DNA of 64,000 bases. It comes from Ianthella basta. Its lineage: Eukaryota > Porifera > Demospongiae > Verongiida > Ianthellidae. Each line of letters opens with the position of its first letter. The stretch's first letter is position 1. Location of the stretch: positions 158,501-222,500 of the forward strand of contig OZ025872.1 in assembly GCA_964019415.1 (NCBI GenBank), read 5' to 3'. Shown piece by piece: positions 11,340-23,707 of the stretch. Below the pieces are notes generated by a model. The model did not search any database. It was not told the DNA's origin and saw only the letters and a list, made by a program, of their open reading frames with translations. The position numbers were made by a program, and so were the translations under genes.

Positions 11340-11340
<1 letters not shown>
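10130..11340. other. No gene seen
   Basis: This is the tail of the segmental duplicate plus sequence with short open frames that I cannot assign. The frames at 10622-10960 and 5404-5697 on the minus strand cover partly homologous DNA but are not conserved as protein, so I treat them as chance. Confidence 0.5.
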
Positions 11341-11343
<3 letters not shown>

Positions 11344-11408
<65 letters not shown>

Positions 11409-11418
11409 GTGTGTGTTT
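11344..11418. repeat. (GT)n microsatellite
   Basis: About 37 GT units with one GC step near the right end. It is followed by an AT-richer stretch (11430-11850) containing AATAGTCAAATATTTG and a partly inverted relative AAATATTTGGCCAGCAAAC. The pair could be the two ends of an old hAT-type MITE, but the match is weak. Confidence 0.9.
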
Positions 11419-12180
11419 CGATTGAAAGTGGTAATGAGTAAGGGTTGAATGCATATCCGATTTCAAGGTTGACTATTTGGTGTTTGCAGCAAACGAATAG
11501 TCAAATATTTGTTCCACCAGAAGGGATAACGAAATTTGGCAGTTGGCGATGTAGCGAACACCAGAATTTGGAGGAGAAAGCCAGAGGAAGTAAAGAACAG
11601 GCACATTTGGGCCAAAGAAAGCACTTTGCAGTCATCTCCCTGTGATATGTTACATTCAATACATATTGGCCAATTCATTGAACGAAATGAGGTTTGGGGC
11701 CATCAGAGGCCATTTTTATGATGTGATAAGCACACACGAATATTCCAACAAATAAAATTGTTCACTAAATATTTGGCCAGCAAACAAATATTCAGTTATT
11801 CGGTTATTCTGTTATTTGTTCAAGCAGTATCAGCAATCAGTAGTGAATCTGAAATGACTGTCACTTGTATGGCTTGGGCGGGACACTACCCAGTGTGTGT
11901 GACTACATGAATGGTGTAGCCCCTCCCGCCTCCTCACTTGAACTGGGTAATGAGATTACCTTATATAGCAAGGGTTCGTCTCATAGACCTGCCCTAACTG
12001 GCCCCCATGGGGTCTTCACCTCACTGCTGGGACCAGTGGAGCCTGTCAGGTGAAGGGAATCACTCCCACTCAGTGGGAGGGTGTCAGTTGTCTGGCTTAG
12101 CACTGTTGGGGTCTGCAGGTTGTGGGTGGAGCGGTGTGTATGGGCTCTTCTGTGTGTGTGTGCTGTGTGTACGTATGAAT

Positions 12181-12182
<2 letters not shown>

Positions 12183-12251
<69 letters not shown>
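12183..12251. repeat. (GT)n microsatellite
   Basis: A pure GT run inside non-coding sequence. The 11880-12180 stretch shares short segments with 5945-6110 (ATGAATGGTG...; TTGAACTG...GGTAATGAGATTA) but has no gene. Confidence 0.95.
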
Positions 12252-12254
<3 letters not shown>

Positions 12255-12529
12255 CACTGCTCTCAGTGTGGGGGGCAGTGTATGAAGAAGAGAGGCATTG
12301 CAAGTTGTTAAGTGTTAATGAGACCACAGCAGGTGGACCATCTCCAAACAGGCAGGAGGGGAGGGAAGGGGAGGGGAGGGGAGGGGGAGGGGCACAGTAG
12401 GGGAATCTGGGGTAAGATTCTGAGAAGTAGTTGCTTAGCAACACACAGCACTGTGAAGAGTCAGCAGGTTGTGGTGGAGGAGGAGGAGCGGGAGATGAGT
12501 AAAATGATAATGAGATAAATGGTTTTCTG

Positions 12530-13165
12530 GCAACACACAACACACCTCATAAAATGAATATCCAGAATGCCCTTTAATGTACTGTCCCCCCCCCCCCTGT
12601 GTGTGGTCGTGTGTGGCTGACTGTGCTATACAAACAGACCTCTACACATGCTATATATATGTGTTGTGATAGGCATTGTTTGTTTTAGGGAGGCTGCTGG
12701 GTAAAGGGCTGTTTAGTCAGCTCTTAATAGTAAAGGGTAAACAAGTCCTGTCTGTGTGTGGTCTGTTAATGTGTGAGACAGCGGTGTCCTACGGGTAGGA
12801 CTTGCCTAATTATGCTCCAAACTTTACCCATTGGTCTAGTCTGTACAGGCTCTTCTCAGGCACACCTCATAAAATGAATATCCAGAATGCCCTTTAATGT
12901 ACTGTCCCCCCCCCCCCCGTGTGTGGTCCTGTGTGGCTGACTGTGCTATACAAACAGACCTCTACACATGCTATATATATATATATATATGTTGTGATAG
13001 GCATTGTTTGTTTAGGGAGGCTGCTGGGTAAAGGGCTGTTTAGTCAGCTCTTAAATGTTTAGTAAAGGGTAAACAAGTCCTGTCTGTGTGTGGTCTGTTA
13101 ATGTGTGAGACAGCGGTGTCCTATGGGTAGGCCTTGCCTAATTATGCTCCAAAATTTACCCATTG
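12530..13165. repeat. Tandem duplication of a ~320 bp unit
   Basis: 12541-12840 and 12861-13165 are near-identical, sharing CACCTCATAAAATGAATATC, a C-homopolymer, CTATATATAT and a GGTAAACAAGTCCTG segment. The copies differ in C-run length and TA-repeat length. A third, diverged copy is at about 14600-14850. Confidence 0.85.
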
Positions 13166-13660
13166 GTCTAGTCTGCGAGTCCCATGTGTGTCACCTCTTA
13201 GTCTCGAGATTGACACCCATACGTACATCTCAAAGTGACAAGTCGATTTCATTGTAACACAAAGTTGAGCGTGCACAAAGATCATGACCGATAGTATTGA
13301 AGCATGATGGCCGCTTCAGTGTAATCCTTGAGTGAAGAGTACTGCTGATCTTTGAGTTCTACAGCAAAGAGAATACCCTCCCAGCAGCAACTGAAGAAGG
13401 CTAGAATGACAAAGTCAGCATCTTTGGACCAATTTGGCAATTCACTCTTATGACATCTCCACCCGTCAGTCCTGGAAACAGTCCAGTAGGTGATACATCT
13501 TCAGAGGTAGCCTGTACTGTGCGGTAGCTCAGAGTTCAAACTGTCAATGACTGTGTCTTCGCTGAGGCAAGGAATTTGGGGCAATTTTGCCCATTAGGCT
13601 AGCATTTTCTCCAATGCTCCGTGCTACCTATTAGTCTCAAAATTATGCTGGCATAATTGG
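13166..13660. other. No gene seen; unique sequence
   Basis: This stretch has a more even composition than its neighbours and interrupts the repeated 320-bp unit pattern. It contains GAGATTGACACCCATACG and CAGCAGCAACTGAAGAAGGC. No frame is convincingly open and no known motif is visible. It could be an insertion or an eroded exon. Confidence 0.4.
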
Positions 13661-13679
13661 GCAAGGCCTACCTGTGGGG

Positions 13680-13717
13680 ATGTGTGTGTGTGTGCATGCA
13701 CATGTGTGTGTGTGTGT

Positions 13718-13763
<46 letters not shown>
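13680..13763. repeat. (GT)n microsatellite
   Basis: A GT run with TGCATGCACA and a single TATG interruption. The sequence to its right (13900-14240) recurs at 14935-15260 together with a second GT tract at 14864-14908, so the two form another local duplication. Confidence 0.93.
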
Positions 13764-13899
13764 ACTCAAGGCAGAGTTGCTAGTGCCAGTGACCTGCCAT
13801 GTGCTTACTAGCTGGTCCCCCTCAGTGAGACATGTGTTGTGTTGTCATAGCGCCCCAACACATTACTCTGACCTCCTCCTGGTCATGGTGGCTGAAGCA

Positions 13900-14864
13900 A
13901 TAAAGCTCACTTGAGGGGGTTGGCCTCATTATGCAGTGTTGTTGGTGAAGAGGCTTCTCTGAGATCACAGACAACTGCTGACCTCAGACAGCTGGAGAGG
14001 TGTTACGTGACTTACCTGTGTGACATCACTCCAGAGTGCAGATATTAAACAAATCCTTTACAATTCCCCCATCTCATTATGGTATGATGTCACCACCTTG
14101 TAATTCTGCTGTGAACAGCTGTCTACCAAGGCTTAATATGACAGTGTTTGTGTGTTCATTGTTTGGTGGGTGATCTCAAGTGTCTTCACATAGCTCACAT
14201 AATACGTAGGTGCCATAACACTGTGGAGGTGTTAGAAGTGTTTTCAGCTGAGACCTCCCGCACAAAGTACATGGAAATGTAGCAGGAAGGGAACGCACAG
14301 TGCATGGGAGCCGTCCCACCCACTACCCCACTTAGACATTGTTGTGTAGTACGTACACTTCCTTAGTTCAACATGTGTGGTGCTGGGTATGTCCTACAGT
14401 GTCCTACAGTCATTAGTGTGTGCCACATGTAGTTGTACACAGTGTCTGTGTTCGGCCATGTACAAATGGATACAATCAACCTTTCTGTGTGAATTTTCCA
14501 GTTGACTGCTGAATAATAAGATATTACTTGGAAGAAATAAATGAATAGTTGCCTTGCGACAGGCTACACACCTTGTTAAAAAGGAGTGAGACTAGGCTAA
14601 AATGATAATGGAATAAATGGTTTCCTGGCAGCGCACAGCACACCTCATAAAGTGAATATCCAGAGTGCCCTTTTTATGCACAGCCTTCCCTGTGTGTGGT
14701 CCTGTGTGGCTGACAGTACTAACTCACCTCTGCACACACTGTGCTGTGGTAGGCTTCCTTTGTTTAGGGAAGGCTGTCTAGTCAGCTCTTCAAGTGAACG
14801 GGTAAACATGTTGTTCTGTGTGTATCTGAGGAAGGTGTGTTAATTTGTGGGACTGTGTGTGTTT

Positions 14865-14910
<46 letters not shown>

Positions 14911-15260
14911 CCTGCCATGAGGGGGACTATATAGGCAGCCTCATTATGCAATGTTGTTGGTAAAGAGGTTTCTCTGAGATCACAGACAACACTGCTGACC
15001 TCAGACAGCTGGAGAGGTGTTACGTGACTGTGTGGGTGACATCACTCCAGAGTGCAGATATTAAATTCTCTACAATTCCCCTTCTCATTGTGGTATGATG
15101 TCACCACCTTGCAATTCTGCTGTGAACAGCTGCTACCAAGGGGTTAATAGGACAGTGTGTGTGTGTTCACTGCTTGATGGGTGATCTCAAGTGTCCTCAC
15201 ATTGCTCACATAATAGGTGCCATGTTACAGCTGTGTTCAGTTGAGACCTCCCATCAGCCC
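13900..15260. other. Local duplication (13900-14240 and 14935-15260), no gene seen
   Basis: Both copies share GGCCTCATTATGCA, GAGGTGTTACGTGACT and ATGGTATGATGTCACC. No exon with recognisable content lies in this stretch or in 15260-15780. Confidence 0.6.
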
Positions 15261-15789
15261 CTGGGTGTTCACATGTGAAGTCACTGTAACACCTGTGGCT
15301 GGGTGGCCTTGTTAATGGGTTTGAGCTCTTGAGACTAAGTGTTGCCCATCTCCCTTCCTAGAGGGAGCCTGGTTTGTTTGTTTGTGTAGTAAACAGAGTC
15401 CCTTTAGCTGCAGTGACAACTGAGCCCCTCCTGGGAGTTGGGTGTGTTGGCACAGGTGCTGACCCCACTTCATCTTGTTGTGTGGGGTGTGCTGAGATGG
15501 GAGTAGGGAGGTATGTGATGTGTGCAGTGGAATGTACACTGCACTGCATGTCTATTGTGTGGTGTACATGTGCTACCTCTGAACCCTGACCTTTAACCCC
15601 CTGACCACCCTGTGGCTTCACTTTGTATTGTGTGTAAGATGTTACTAAATCTAGTGTGTGTGTGTTTGGACCTGTTACTAAATGTGGAGTGTCTCATGAC
15701 TGTGGCTGCAGCTGTCTGTGGTTAAGTTAGGGGCTGCTTTGTGGGTGTGTTGTCACTAGGGGGGTTAATGGACCTTCTCCATGGCTTGT

Positions 15790-16110
15790 GGTGCTGTGTT
15801 GTGTGTGACTACATGTTGGACTGGTGGTGGTGTGTTGTGTGTGAGTACATGTTGGACTGGTGGTGGTGTGTGTTGTGTGTGACTACATGTTGGACTGGTG
15901 GTGCTGTGTGTTGTGTGTGACTACATGTTGGACTGGTGGTGGTGTGTGTTGTGTGTGAGTACATGTTGGACAGGTGGTGGTGTGTGTTGTGTGTGACTAC
16001 ATGTTGGACTGGTGGTGGTGTGTGTTGTGTGTGACTACATGTTGGACTGGTGGTGGTGTGTGTTGTGTGTGACTACATGTTGGACTGGTGGTGGTGTGTG
16101 TTGTGTTCCA
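15790..16110. repeat. Minisatellite, ~36 bp unit, 8-9 copies
   Basis: Units contain GACTACATGTTGGACTGGTG followed by GTG/TGTT-rich spacer. Occasional changes (GAGTACATG; GGACAGG) mark individual units. Confidence 0.93.
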
Positions 16111-16363
16111 TGCATCATTCTGACAGCGCTACTATTAAGATGTAACATGTCCTCAGGCAGTCCCCCTTGGAGACAATCAATGATTGACTCAAATGAATCA
16201 AACACAAACAGACACACACAATGTATAAAGGCCCTGTCTCATAGCCAGGGGATGGGGGATACAGAGGTGAAAATGGCTGTGTAAAACCACAGATGGCCAA
16301 CACTTAAAGTATGCACAGTAATGCAAACAACAGCAACAACACACAATGCCTCGACCACATCTG

Positions 16364-16729
16364 TCACTTGTTCCTTTTGGGTAGGACAAGTTCACTGTTC
16401 TGTGCATACCACGAGCTACGCACTATTGCAGCCACCACTGTCGGCTGGGGATGGGGACAGGTGGGCGGGGCACTCTCTTGCACTGCAATAGTTGTTACTT
16501 CCCCCTCTGGTGGGGGGTGGGGTGGCTGGAGGGCTCCTTCATCCTCTTGTCCTATCACCACTGGTCTTGCCCCAATCACTTCTCTCTCTCTTCCCTGCTG
16601 TGGGGGATGGCTTGGAGTGCGCTGGGGAGAGCATGATGGTATTTCTTCAGGCTGATGGCTTTGGTGGTCCTCTAAATCCTCAGCCCCGCCCCCCTCAGGC
16701 TGCCCTGTCCCCTTCTCTTTCTGTGCCAT
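16364..16729 (-). CDS. Putative proline-rich protein B1, 121 aa
   Basis: The family is not recognised. The frame starts MAQKEKGTGQPEGGG, continues with a Pro/Glu-rich middle containing REVIGARPVVIGQEDEGA, and ends VRSSWYAQNSELVLPKRNK. The paralogue at 23708-24358 keeps the start (MAQKE) and is almost identical over the last ~85 residues, while the N-terminal part differs because the paralogue has gained many GEPKKGGA-type units. Retention of the frame across two copies with base changes suggests coding. No transmembrane segment or signal peptide is visible. It might be one exon of a longer gene, since a CTGCAG site lies upstream of the ATG on the same strand. Confidence 0.5.
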   Translation of the reverse strand: MAQKEKGTGQPEGGGAEDLEDHQSHQPEEIPSCSPQRTPSHPPQQGREREVIGARPVVIGQEDEGALQPPHPPPEGEVTTIAVQESAPPTCPHPQPTVVAAIVRSSWYAQNSELVLPKRNK

Positions 16730-16804
16730 CAGATAGGCCGGTAGGTGACAGCTCTCCCTTTGTCCACTGCAGGAGGAGGTGGAATGGGGAACAGCAGAAC
16801 AGTG

Positions 16805-16806
<2 letters not shown>

Positions 16807-16842
<36 letters not shown>
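16807..16842. repeat. Short (GT)n tract, left of the CpG-rich insert
   Basis: A GT run interrupted by the block 16843-17343. The GT run resumes at 17348, so the two tracts are probably halves of one original microsatellite. Confidence 0.85.
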
Positions 16843-16844
<2 letters not shown>

Positions 16845-17343
16845 CGTCACCAAAATGGCGGGTGGTGCGCCACGAGGTCGCTAGGAAGACATGAAACCCG
16901 GACTTTTGCGTTAAAGTGGCACCATCTCGTCTCGGTGGAAGGAACAGCCGGCGTACAAGGCACCTGGAGTACCAGCGTCGCTATTCCTAATCGGCGGCGA
17001 GTCCCATTCCAGCGCGTCTCAAGTTCGAGGACCACCCACTCCTAGCGACCAGCGTAACGTGGCGTCCTACCGCCAGGACCAACTATCCACCGCACCCACT
17101 GGGGCCTCGTTTGGGTCGGCTGCGTAACGGTCTACCAGCGACGGTCCTTAGCGGCCATGGTGTCCGTGGGCGACCAACAACGGCTACGAATAGCCACGGC
17201 GCCCAGCAGCCACCCAGCCCAGTGTGTCCAGCGTGGGTCTAGCCAACCCACCCTTCTAATTAACTGGCTTCCGAAACAAGACCCCAGGCCTTTGGCCTGG
17301 GACCTGCCCTACTTCCTTTATGGACAAGGTGAACCGAGGAGGA
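16843..17343 (+). mobile_element. CpG-rich ~500 bp insertion in a GT tract
   Basis: The composition differs sharply from its surroundings: many CpGs, no microsatellite, and the start TGACGTCACC followed by AAAATGGCGGG. The paralogous site at about 24415-24435 has a short GT run and no such block, so this is an insertion (or the other copy lost it). GTTCGAGGACC at about 17021 resembles a pol III B box, which would fit a SINE. A promoter or 5' end of a longer retroelement is equally possible. A plus-strand frame opens at 17157 (MVSVGDQQRLRIA) and runs into the GT tract. I cannot name the element. Confidence 0.45.
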
Positions 17344-17347
17344 GGAG

Positions 17348-17482
<135 letters not shown>

Positions 17483-17935
17483 TGTACTAGTGGCCTTGCT
17501 TGGTGGTGCTCCCTCTGGGGCAGAAGGTGATGGTCCCAATTCTGTACTTACTGTAGATATGCCGAGTGTGGTGTTTGGAGCTTACCTTTATGTTGTGAAC
17601 AGCTCCTCTGTAGTCCAGTCTGAAGTGGGCTGGGTGCCTGTGGAGCTCTGCCTTGAGTAAGGAGTGGTAGGATGCCTCTTTCACTAGCTGAGCCCTTAAT
17701 GGGTCCTCCTACACTGTGAGGTACTATGGCAGTACACACCGACAACAAACGTGCAGACCCCTTGTGCGTAGCTCCGGGTACACTGCTGGGGCTGTCCGAC
17801 TGCGCGTAAACTGACCTCAGGCCCGCGGCAACTTGCCCTTATATACTGACCACTAATGAGGTCATGGGATGTCTCACTATGAATGGCATGTAAACAATGA
17901 AGTGATTCACAGGTGTTTTGCATAGTGCAAATGGA

Positions 17936-18108
17936 ATCTAATGCGTGACAATAGGAAGTGGAAGCCTGGAGGCTACTGCATAACAATAGGAAGTGGAAGC
18001 CTGGAGGCTCCTGCGTGACAATAGGAAGTGGAAGCCTGGAGGCTACTGCATAACAATAGGAAGTGGAAGCCTGGAGGCTACTGTGTAACAATAGGAAGTG
18101 GAAGCTTG
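17936..18108. repeat. Minisatellite, 34 bp unit, 5 copies
   Basis: Units contain ACAATAGGAAGTGGAAGCCT followed by GGAGGCTACTGCAT or GGAGGCTCCTGCGT. The two variants alternate, giving a 68-bp higher-order unit. The regions on both sides (17490-17930 and 18110-18940) show no gene. Confidence 0.92.
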
Positions 18109-18944
18109 GCTCCTGCTTGTCTTCTTGGTAGATGTGCTCGTTTGAAGAACCAGAGGGGGCGGGGTGAGATGATCAGAAGGGGCGGGGTGAGATGGGCTAG
18201 TCCCTTCCCGTACATCCCCTGCAATTTAACCCAGTCAGATTGGGTGTAAATAAAAGTGACCTAATGAATACACTTAACCTTATGTATATCCCATTGTAAA
18301 CAAAGTGACCCAATGAATACACTTAACCTTATATCCCATTGTGGGTACACATGATCCAAGAGGTGTGGCAGTGGATTGAGGCATGACTGACACACCCACC
18401 CAGAGTGCTGCTCTGGCAGAAGGGACTGCCCTGTCCCCACTGGGTGGGGTGGGGACACAGCCGCGTGGTGATGAGGCGACTCACACTCCTCCCTACTTGG
18501 ACAGACAGTGATAATCCTTCCTAGTAAGGTCCATAATGCGCACTTTGAAGACCTCTCTATGTCTTTACCCGGCATGGGATGGCATGTGATTGTTGGGGGC
18601 AGTGGACAATGACTCAGCAGGTGTGTGGGTGTGGGTGTTAGGACAGAGGGGTTAGAATGAGGTGTTCAGAGTTGTGACCTCAGGTTGCAGTCCTCCTGGA
18701 GTGATTGGCACCGAGAGTTAGCTCACATCACTGTCATCAGTTTTGTCAAGTTGTTGATTTGGTATGAGTCGGGTGCATGTGAATGGTACGTGTACAATGT
18801 ACACACAGACACGCATTGATGTACTTGGGTTGAGTGTGTGTGTAAAGCTGTGTGTGTGTGTGTGAAGCGTGTACACATGTATTGGTTCAGTGGCACTGTG
18901 GGAACTGATGTGTGACTCTTAAGCCTGCTGAGTCACAGTGGGGT

Positions 18945-19240
18945 ACTATCAGTGGTGGTGGGTGGTGAAGAGGTCTCCTTCAACACAACATTAGTAGTGG
19001 TGGGTGGTGAAGAGGTCTCCTTCAACACAACATCAGTGGTGGTGGTCAGTGAAGAGGTCTCCTTCAACACAACATCAGTAGTGGTGGGCGGTGAAGAGGT
19101 CTCCTTCAACACAACATCAGTAGTGGTGGTCGGTGAAGAGGTCTCCTTCAACACAACATCAGTAGTGGTGGTCAGTGAAGAGGTCACCTTCAACACAACA
19201 TCAGTGGTGGTGGTCAGTGAAGAGGTCTCCTTCAACACAG
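18945..19240. repeat. Minisatellite, 42 bp unit (14 codons), 7 copies
   Basis: The unit contains AAGAGGTCTCCTTCAACACA. Because 42 is divisible by three, frames remain open on both strands (plus GEEVSFNTTSVVVV; minus VVLKETSS). No conserved flanking protein is seen, so coding is not supported. Confidence 0.92.
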
Positions 19241-19299
19241 CACAGTGCATGCTACCCACAGATAGACAGGTGTGTACAAATATGGTAGTGGAAGTGGTG

Positions 19300-19540
19300 T
19301 CATGAGCGGTGACATGAGATGACGGAGGGTGTCACTGAGTCATGGGCAGTGACATGAGATGACGGGGGTGTCATTGAGTCATGGGCAGTGACATGAGATG
19401 ATGTAGGGTGTCACTGAGTCATGGGCGGTGACATGAGATGACGAAGGGTGTCATTGAGTCATGGCAGTGACATGAGATGACGAAGGGTGTCATTGAGTCA
19501 TGGGCAGTGACATGAGATGACGGAGGGTGTCATTGAGTCA
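19300..19540. repeat. Minisatellite, ~40 bp unit, 6 copies
   Basis: Units contain GAGTCATGGGCAGTGACATG followed by AGATGACGGAGGGTGTCA. Small indels separate the copies. The stretch 19540-20650 contains no recognisable gene; part of 19670-19790 resembles 21130-21235. Confidence 0.92.
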
Positions 19541-20650
19541 TGTCTACCCGTTACCACTGCTGTGGGCGTGTCGTGAAGTGCCATGTGTCCTTGCATGAGG
19601 GCACTACCTGGGTGGAGTGTGAGGTCATCACAGAGTGGTGGGCAAGTCAGGGGAGGGAGGAAGTTCATTCCTGAATATGTCCATCATGTCCTTTGATGGT
19701 ATCACAACACACGCACTGACTTCTTTGACATCTCCTGGCAGCTCCACATACCTTTCTCTAATTGGATAAGTCAAATTGGTGTGTGGTGGACAAGTCAGGG
19801 GAGATAGAACGTTCATTCCTGAATATGTCCACTGCTGTAGATGTGTGTCAAGGTGCAGTTCTGTAAGGTCACTCCCTGACAGGGGTGGCCAGAAGGGCAA
19901 TGGAAGTAGTGAGCTGAAGAGAGACACCTCAGAGACACTCATTCACAGTGGTAGAGTCACATGAGGGGTGCCTGAGGAATGAGACCATCCCAGAGTGTGG
20001 AGGGGTGGCTGTGTAGGAGGGATGTAGCCTGACCTGTATGGCCTCTCTTCTTCCTTGGGGGCCATGCGGTGAATGGAGTGATTAGTAGGAGTAAGAGTGA
20101 GGCCCCCAAACCACTGAGCTTCTTATATGGCTTCATGCGTTGCTGACTCAGCAGATCTCATGCACTACAGCAGAGCTGTTCCCTCATGGAGTGTGTGCAT
20201 GTGTGTGAGGTGGGGCCTCCTCTGTGGGGCACTCCATACTGCCATTGGAGGTATTACAGTTACATCAAGTACTGTCATCCCTAACCTTTTAAGGCCCTTG
20301 GTTGGCAGCCTTTTAAGTGTGTGAGGGGGGCCTCCCTCTGTGGGGCACTTCCTGTTGGCAGTGTGGGAGAGGTGAACCCTGACCTGGTATGTGAACCTTA
20401 ATTCTCAGAATTGCTCAATGCTTGGAGATACCTACAGGCATGCCAGCACTATTTATCTGGGCCTGGTGCTGTCATCACAGACATGTCTTTTAAGGTCCTT
20501 CCTTCCTAAGTTGGCAGTGTGGGAGAGGTGAACCTTGCCCTGGCATGTCCTCCTTGTCCTACTGTGGACATGTGTCATTTAGTGGGTGACTCAGCAGCTG
20601 CTTCATCATGCGAGGGGATGCCAGGGGGCTCCCCTTGCCACATTGCATTG

Positions 20651-20884
<234 letters not shown>

Positions 20885-20889
20885 ATGTA

Positions 20890-21965
20890 TCAGAATTGGT
20901 GCATGCTCCTGAAGGCCTAGGCAATGATTGTCAGTGATTGGTGTGAGTACACACACACATACGTACATGTATACCAATGTTGACCAATACAGCCACCTCT
21001 ATTGTTCAACTGGTGTGCCATTGCTGTGTGTTGAGTAGTGTGTGTGTGTCTCTGGACACATGGCCGTCATGTCATAGCTCAATCTAGTGCAGTGTGTGAT
21101 GCCATCTTGTTTTGACATCATCTCAACTGGTTCACAGCATGTCCTTTGATGTTGTCACAAATGACCACTGCCTTCTTTGACACCTTCTGGCATCCCCACA
21201 AATCTTTTCTAATTAGATCAAGTCAAATTGGTGTAATTGATGTAATGTCTGAGGGGAACAGACTGTTTGCTTTGATGTGAGGACCCCCTTCCTCACATGA
21301 CTTCATCACTACCAACAGTTGAGCAATGTGTCTCACTAGTGCAATCTGGCCTGTACTCTTACCTTTGAAGCCTCCCCCTCTGGGCCCCTCCCCCCTCTTT
21401 GTGCCCCTCCCCCTTTCACTGACCTCTCCCATACAGTACACAAGTTGGCTTCTGTTGTCAGCAGCACTGCCTGAGCTGCTTCCCTTGACACCTCGCTCCA
21501 GTGGTGCCAGGAGGCATGGCACTCACTGCAACAGACTGGGGGAGGGTCTTGTGTGGCTCACATCAAAGGTGGTCTTGTTACCATGGCAACATCTGGAAGG
21601 CACTCCTTTTAAGCCCATGTTAATGATATTCTCTTCACACAGTGTGGTTTTGCTAAGGTGTCTTTGAACACTGCTACAAGTCTAAGTGTTCATTTGTTAG
21701 TTGACTGTAGGAATGTTTGTGTGCCTCTGTCTGTTTGTGTGTCTGTCTGTCATGCATGTGTCATGCTAATCCCACCAGAGGGCTAAGATCACTGGATGAC
21801 ATCAGAGCTCTGTTGCCTTCTCAATGCATACACCAGCCCAGCCACATCCCCTGTGACATCACCCTCACTAGGGTGGTCTGGTTGGAGGAGACAGTGATGT
21901 CATCACAACTCTGTGTTGATGTAAGGGTTAATAGTTGTTCTGTGCGCATATGCCCACTCCCATTT
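20890..21965. other. No gene seen
   Basis: Mixed sequence. A frame at 21223-21522 on the minus strand covers a C-rich stretch, but its neighbour with similar DNA (19628-19942) does not preserve the same protein. 21735-21930 recurs at 22775-22970 (CATGCTAATCCCACCAGAGG). Confidence 0.5.
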
Positions 21966-22192
21966 TATATGACATCACACATTACTGGGCCATTGTGATG
22001 ATACTACCACCATGTGATGGTGTGTCTGGTGATGTCATATGACATCACACATTACTGGGCCATTGTGATGATACTATCACCATGTGATGGTGTGTTGTCT
22101 GGTGATGTCATATGACATCACACATTACTGGGCCATTGTGATGATACTACCACCATGTGATGGTGTGTTGTCTGGTGATGTCATATGACATG
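21966..22192. repeat. ~73 bp tandem unit, 3 copies
   Basis: Units contain ATGACATCACACATTACTGG and ACCATGTGATGGTGTG. The copies are nearly identical apart from a GTT insertion. Confidence 0.9.
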
Positions 22193-22350
22193 TATGTGTG
22201 TTTGTGACAGCCTGCAGCTGCTGGTCTGTGTGCTGTTGGGAGAAGGTGAGTTAATAGTGTGTGCTTGCCCTTATTTGGTCAGTGACCTCTTGGTTGGGGT
22301 TGGCTGGTTGGATTGGGAACCTACTGCATGTGGCATGTGTTTAGGGAATG

Positions 22351-22455
<105 letters not shown>

Positions 22456-22606
22456 GCATGACAGCACTGCCTCCACATTGTGATGATAATGTCACCTGCT
22501 GTGGTGCTTTGTTGCCTAGTGATGCCATATGACATCGTGTCATGGTAACAATTTTATGCACACTGCTTTGTAATTGGTTTTCCTAATTTGGGTGTACAGT
22601 GTGTGA

Positions 22607-22790
<184 letters not shown>

Positions 22791-22959
22791 CATGCATGTG
22801 ACATGCTAATCCCACCAGAGGGCTAAGATCACTGGGGTGACATCAGAGCTCTGTTGCCTTCTCAATGCATACTAGCTCAGCCACATCCCATGTGACTTCA
22901 CCTGCACCAGGGTGGGCTGGTTGGGGGAGACAGTGATGTCATCACAAGTCTGTGTTGCT

Positions 22960-23700
22960 GTAATGGTCAATAGTTGTCCCATGAGGTCACCATGCAGTGT
23001 ACCACTCCTTCACATACACACTGCTGTGCATGTGACCTCTGCCCTGTGACCTTTGACCCCTGACAGTGTGAACCATGCACTTGTTGCGGTGCCATATGTT
23101 GCTGCATGTGGAGTGTGTCTTGTGACAGAGCAGCTGCCTGTGGTCAGTGATGTGGCAGAGACTCATGGTACGGCGTTGAAATGGGAATGGGAATGGTCTT
23201 GAGCAGCTACGTGTAGCAAGGTAGATTAAAACATTGCGCTAATTTACTTCTACATTCTACGTCGCATTCCCTTCAGCGGTCAGTTGGTGTACTTGTATGT
23301 ATTCTCCTATTGTGTGGTGTACACCCGACCCCTCTTCAGTATGTCAGTGGGGGTGCACCTGTGTGGGCGCTGTGTGTTGTATTTATACAGTTACTATTAC
23401 TGTGTTGAGTCAAGCAGACTCGGATAATTACAACCTCACAGTGTACAAGTATACAGTATGTCAATCTTATAGACAGGGGTGGGTACATGTATAAAATCAA
23501 ACGTTAATGCATCAGTGATCAATACACACACTGTAAGTTTGCAGTCTGACATCAGGGGAGGGGAGGGGAGGGAAGGTAGGGTGTGTGCAGGTAACAAGCA
23601 AGACGAAGTTTATCACAATTACATGACAGTGTCAATGTGAGCACACACACAGACACACACACATACAGACAAACAACAACGCACACACAACACCTCGACC
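22960..23700. other. No gene seen
   Basis: This stretch has no long frame with recognisable content. It ends with the segment that also flanks ORF B1 (CACCTCGACCACATCTGT), marking the start of the second B block. Confidence 0.5.
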
Positions 23701-23707
23701 ACATCTG

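Noticed and set aside
18952-19305. Frames of 14-residue repeats on both strands
   Set aside because: The unit length is divisible by three, which keeps several frames open; no second copy or non-repeat conserved part supports translation.
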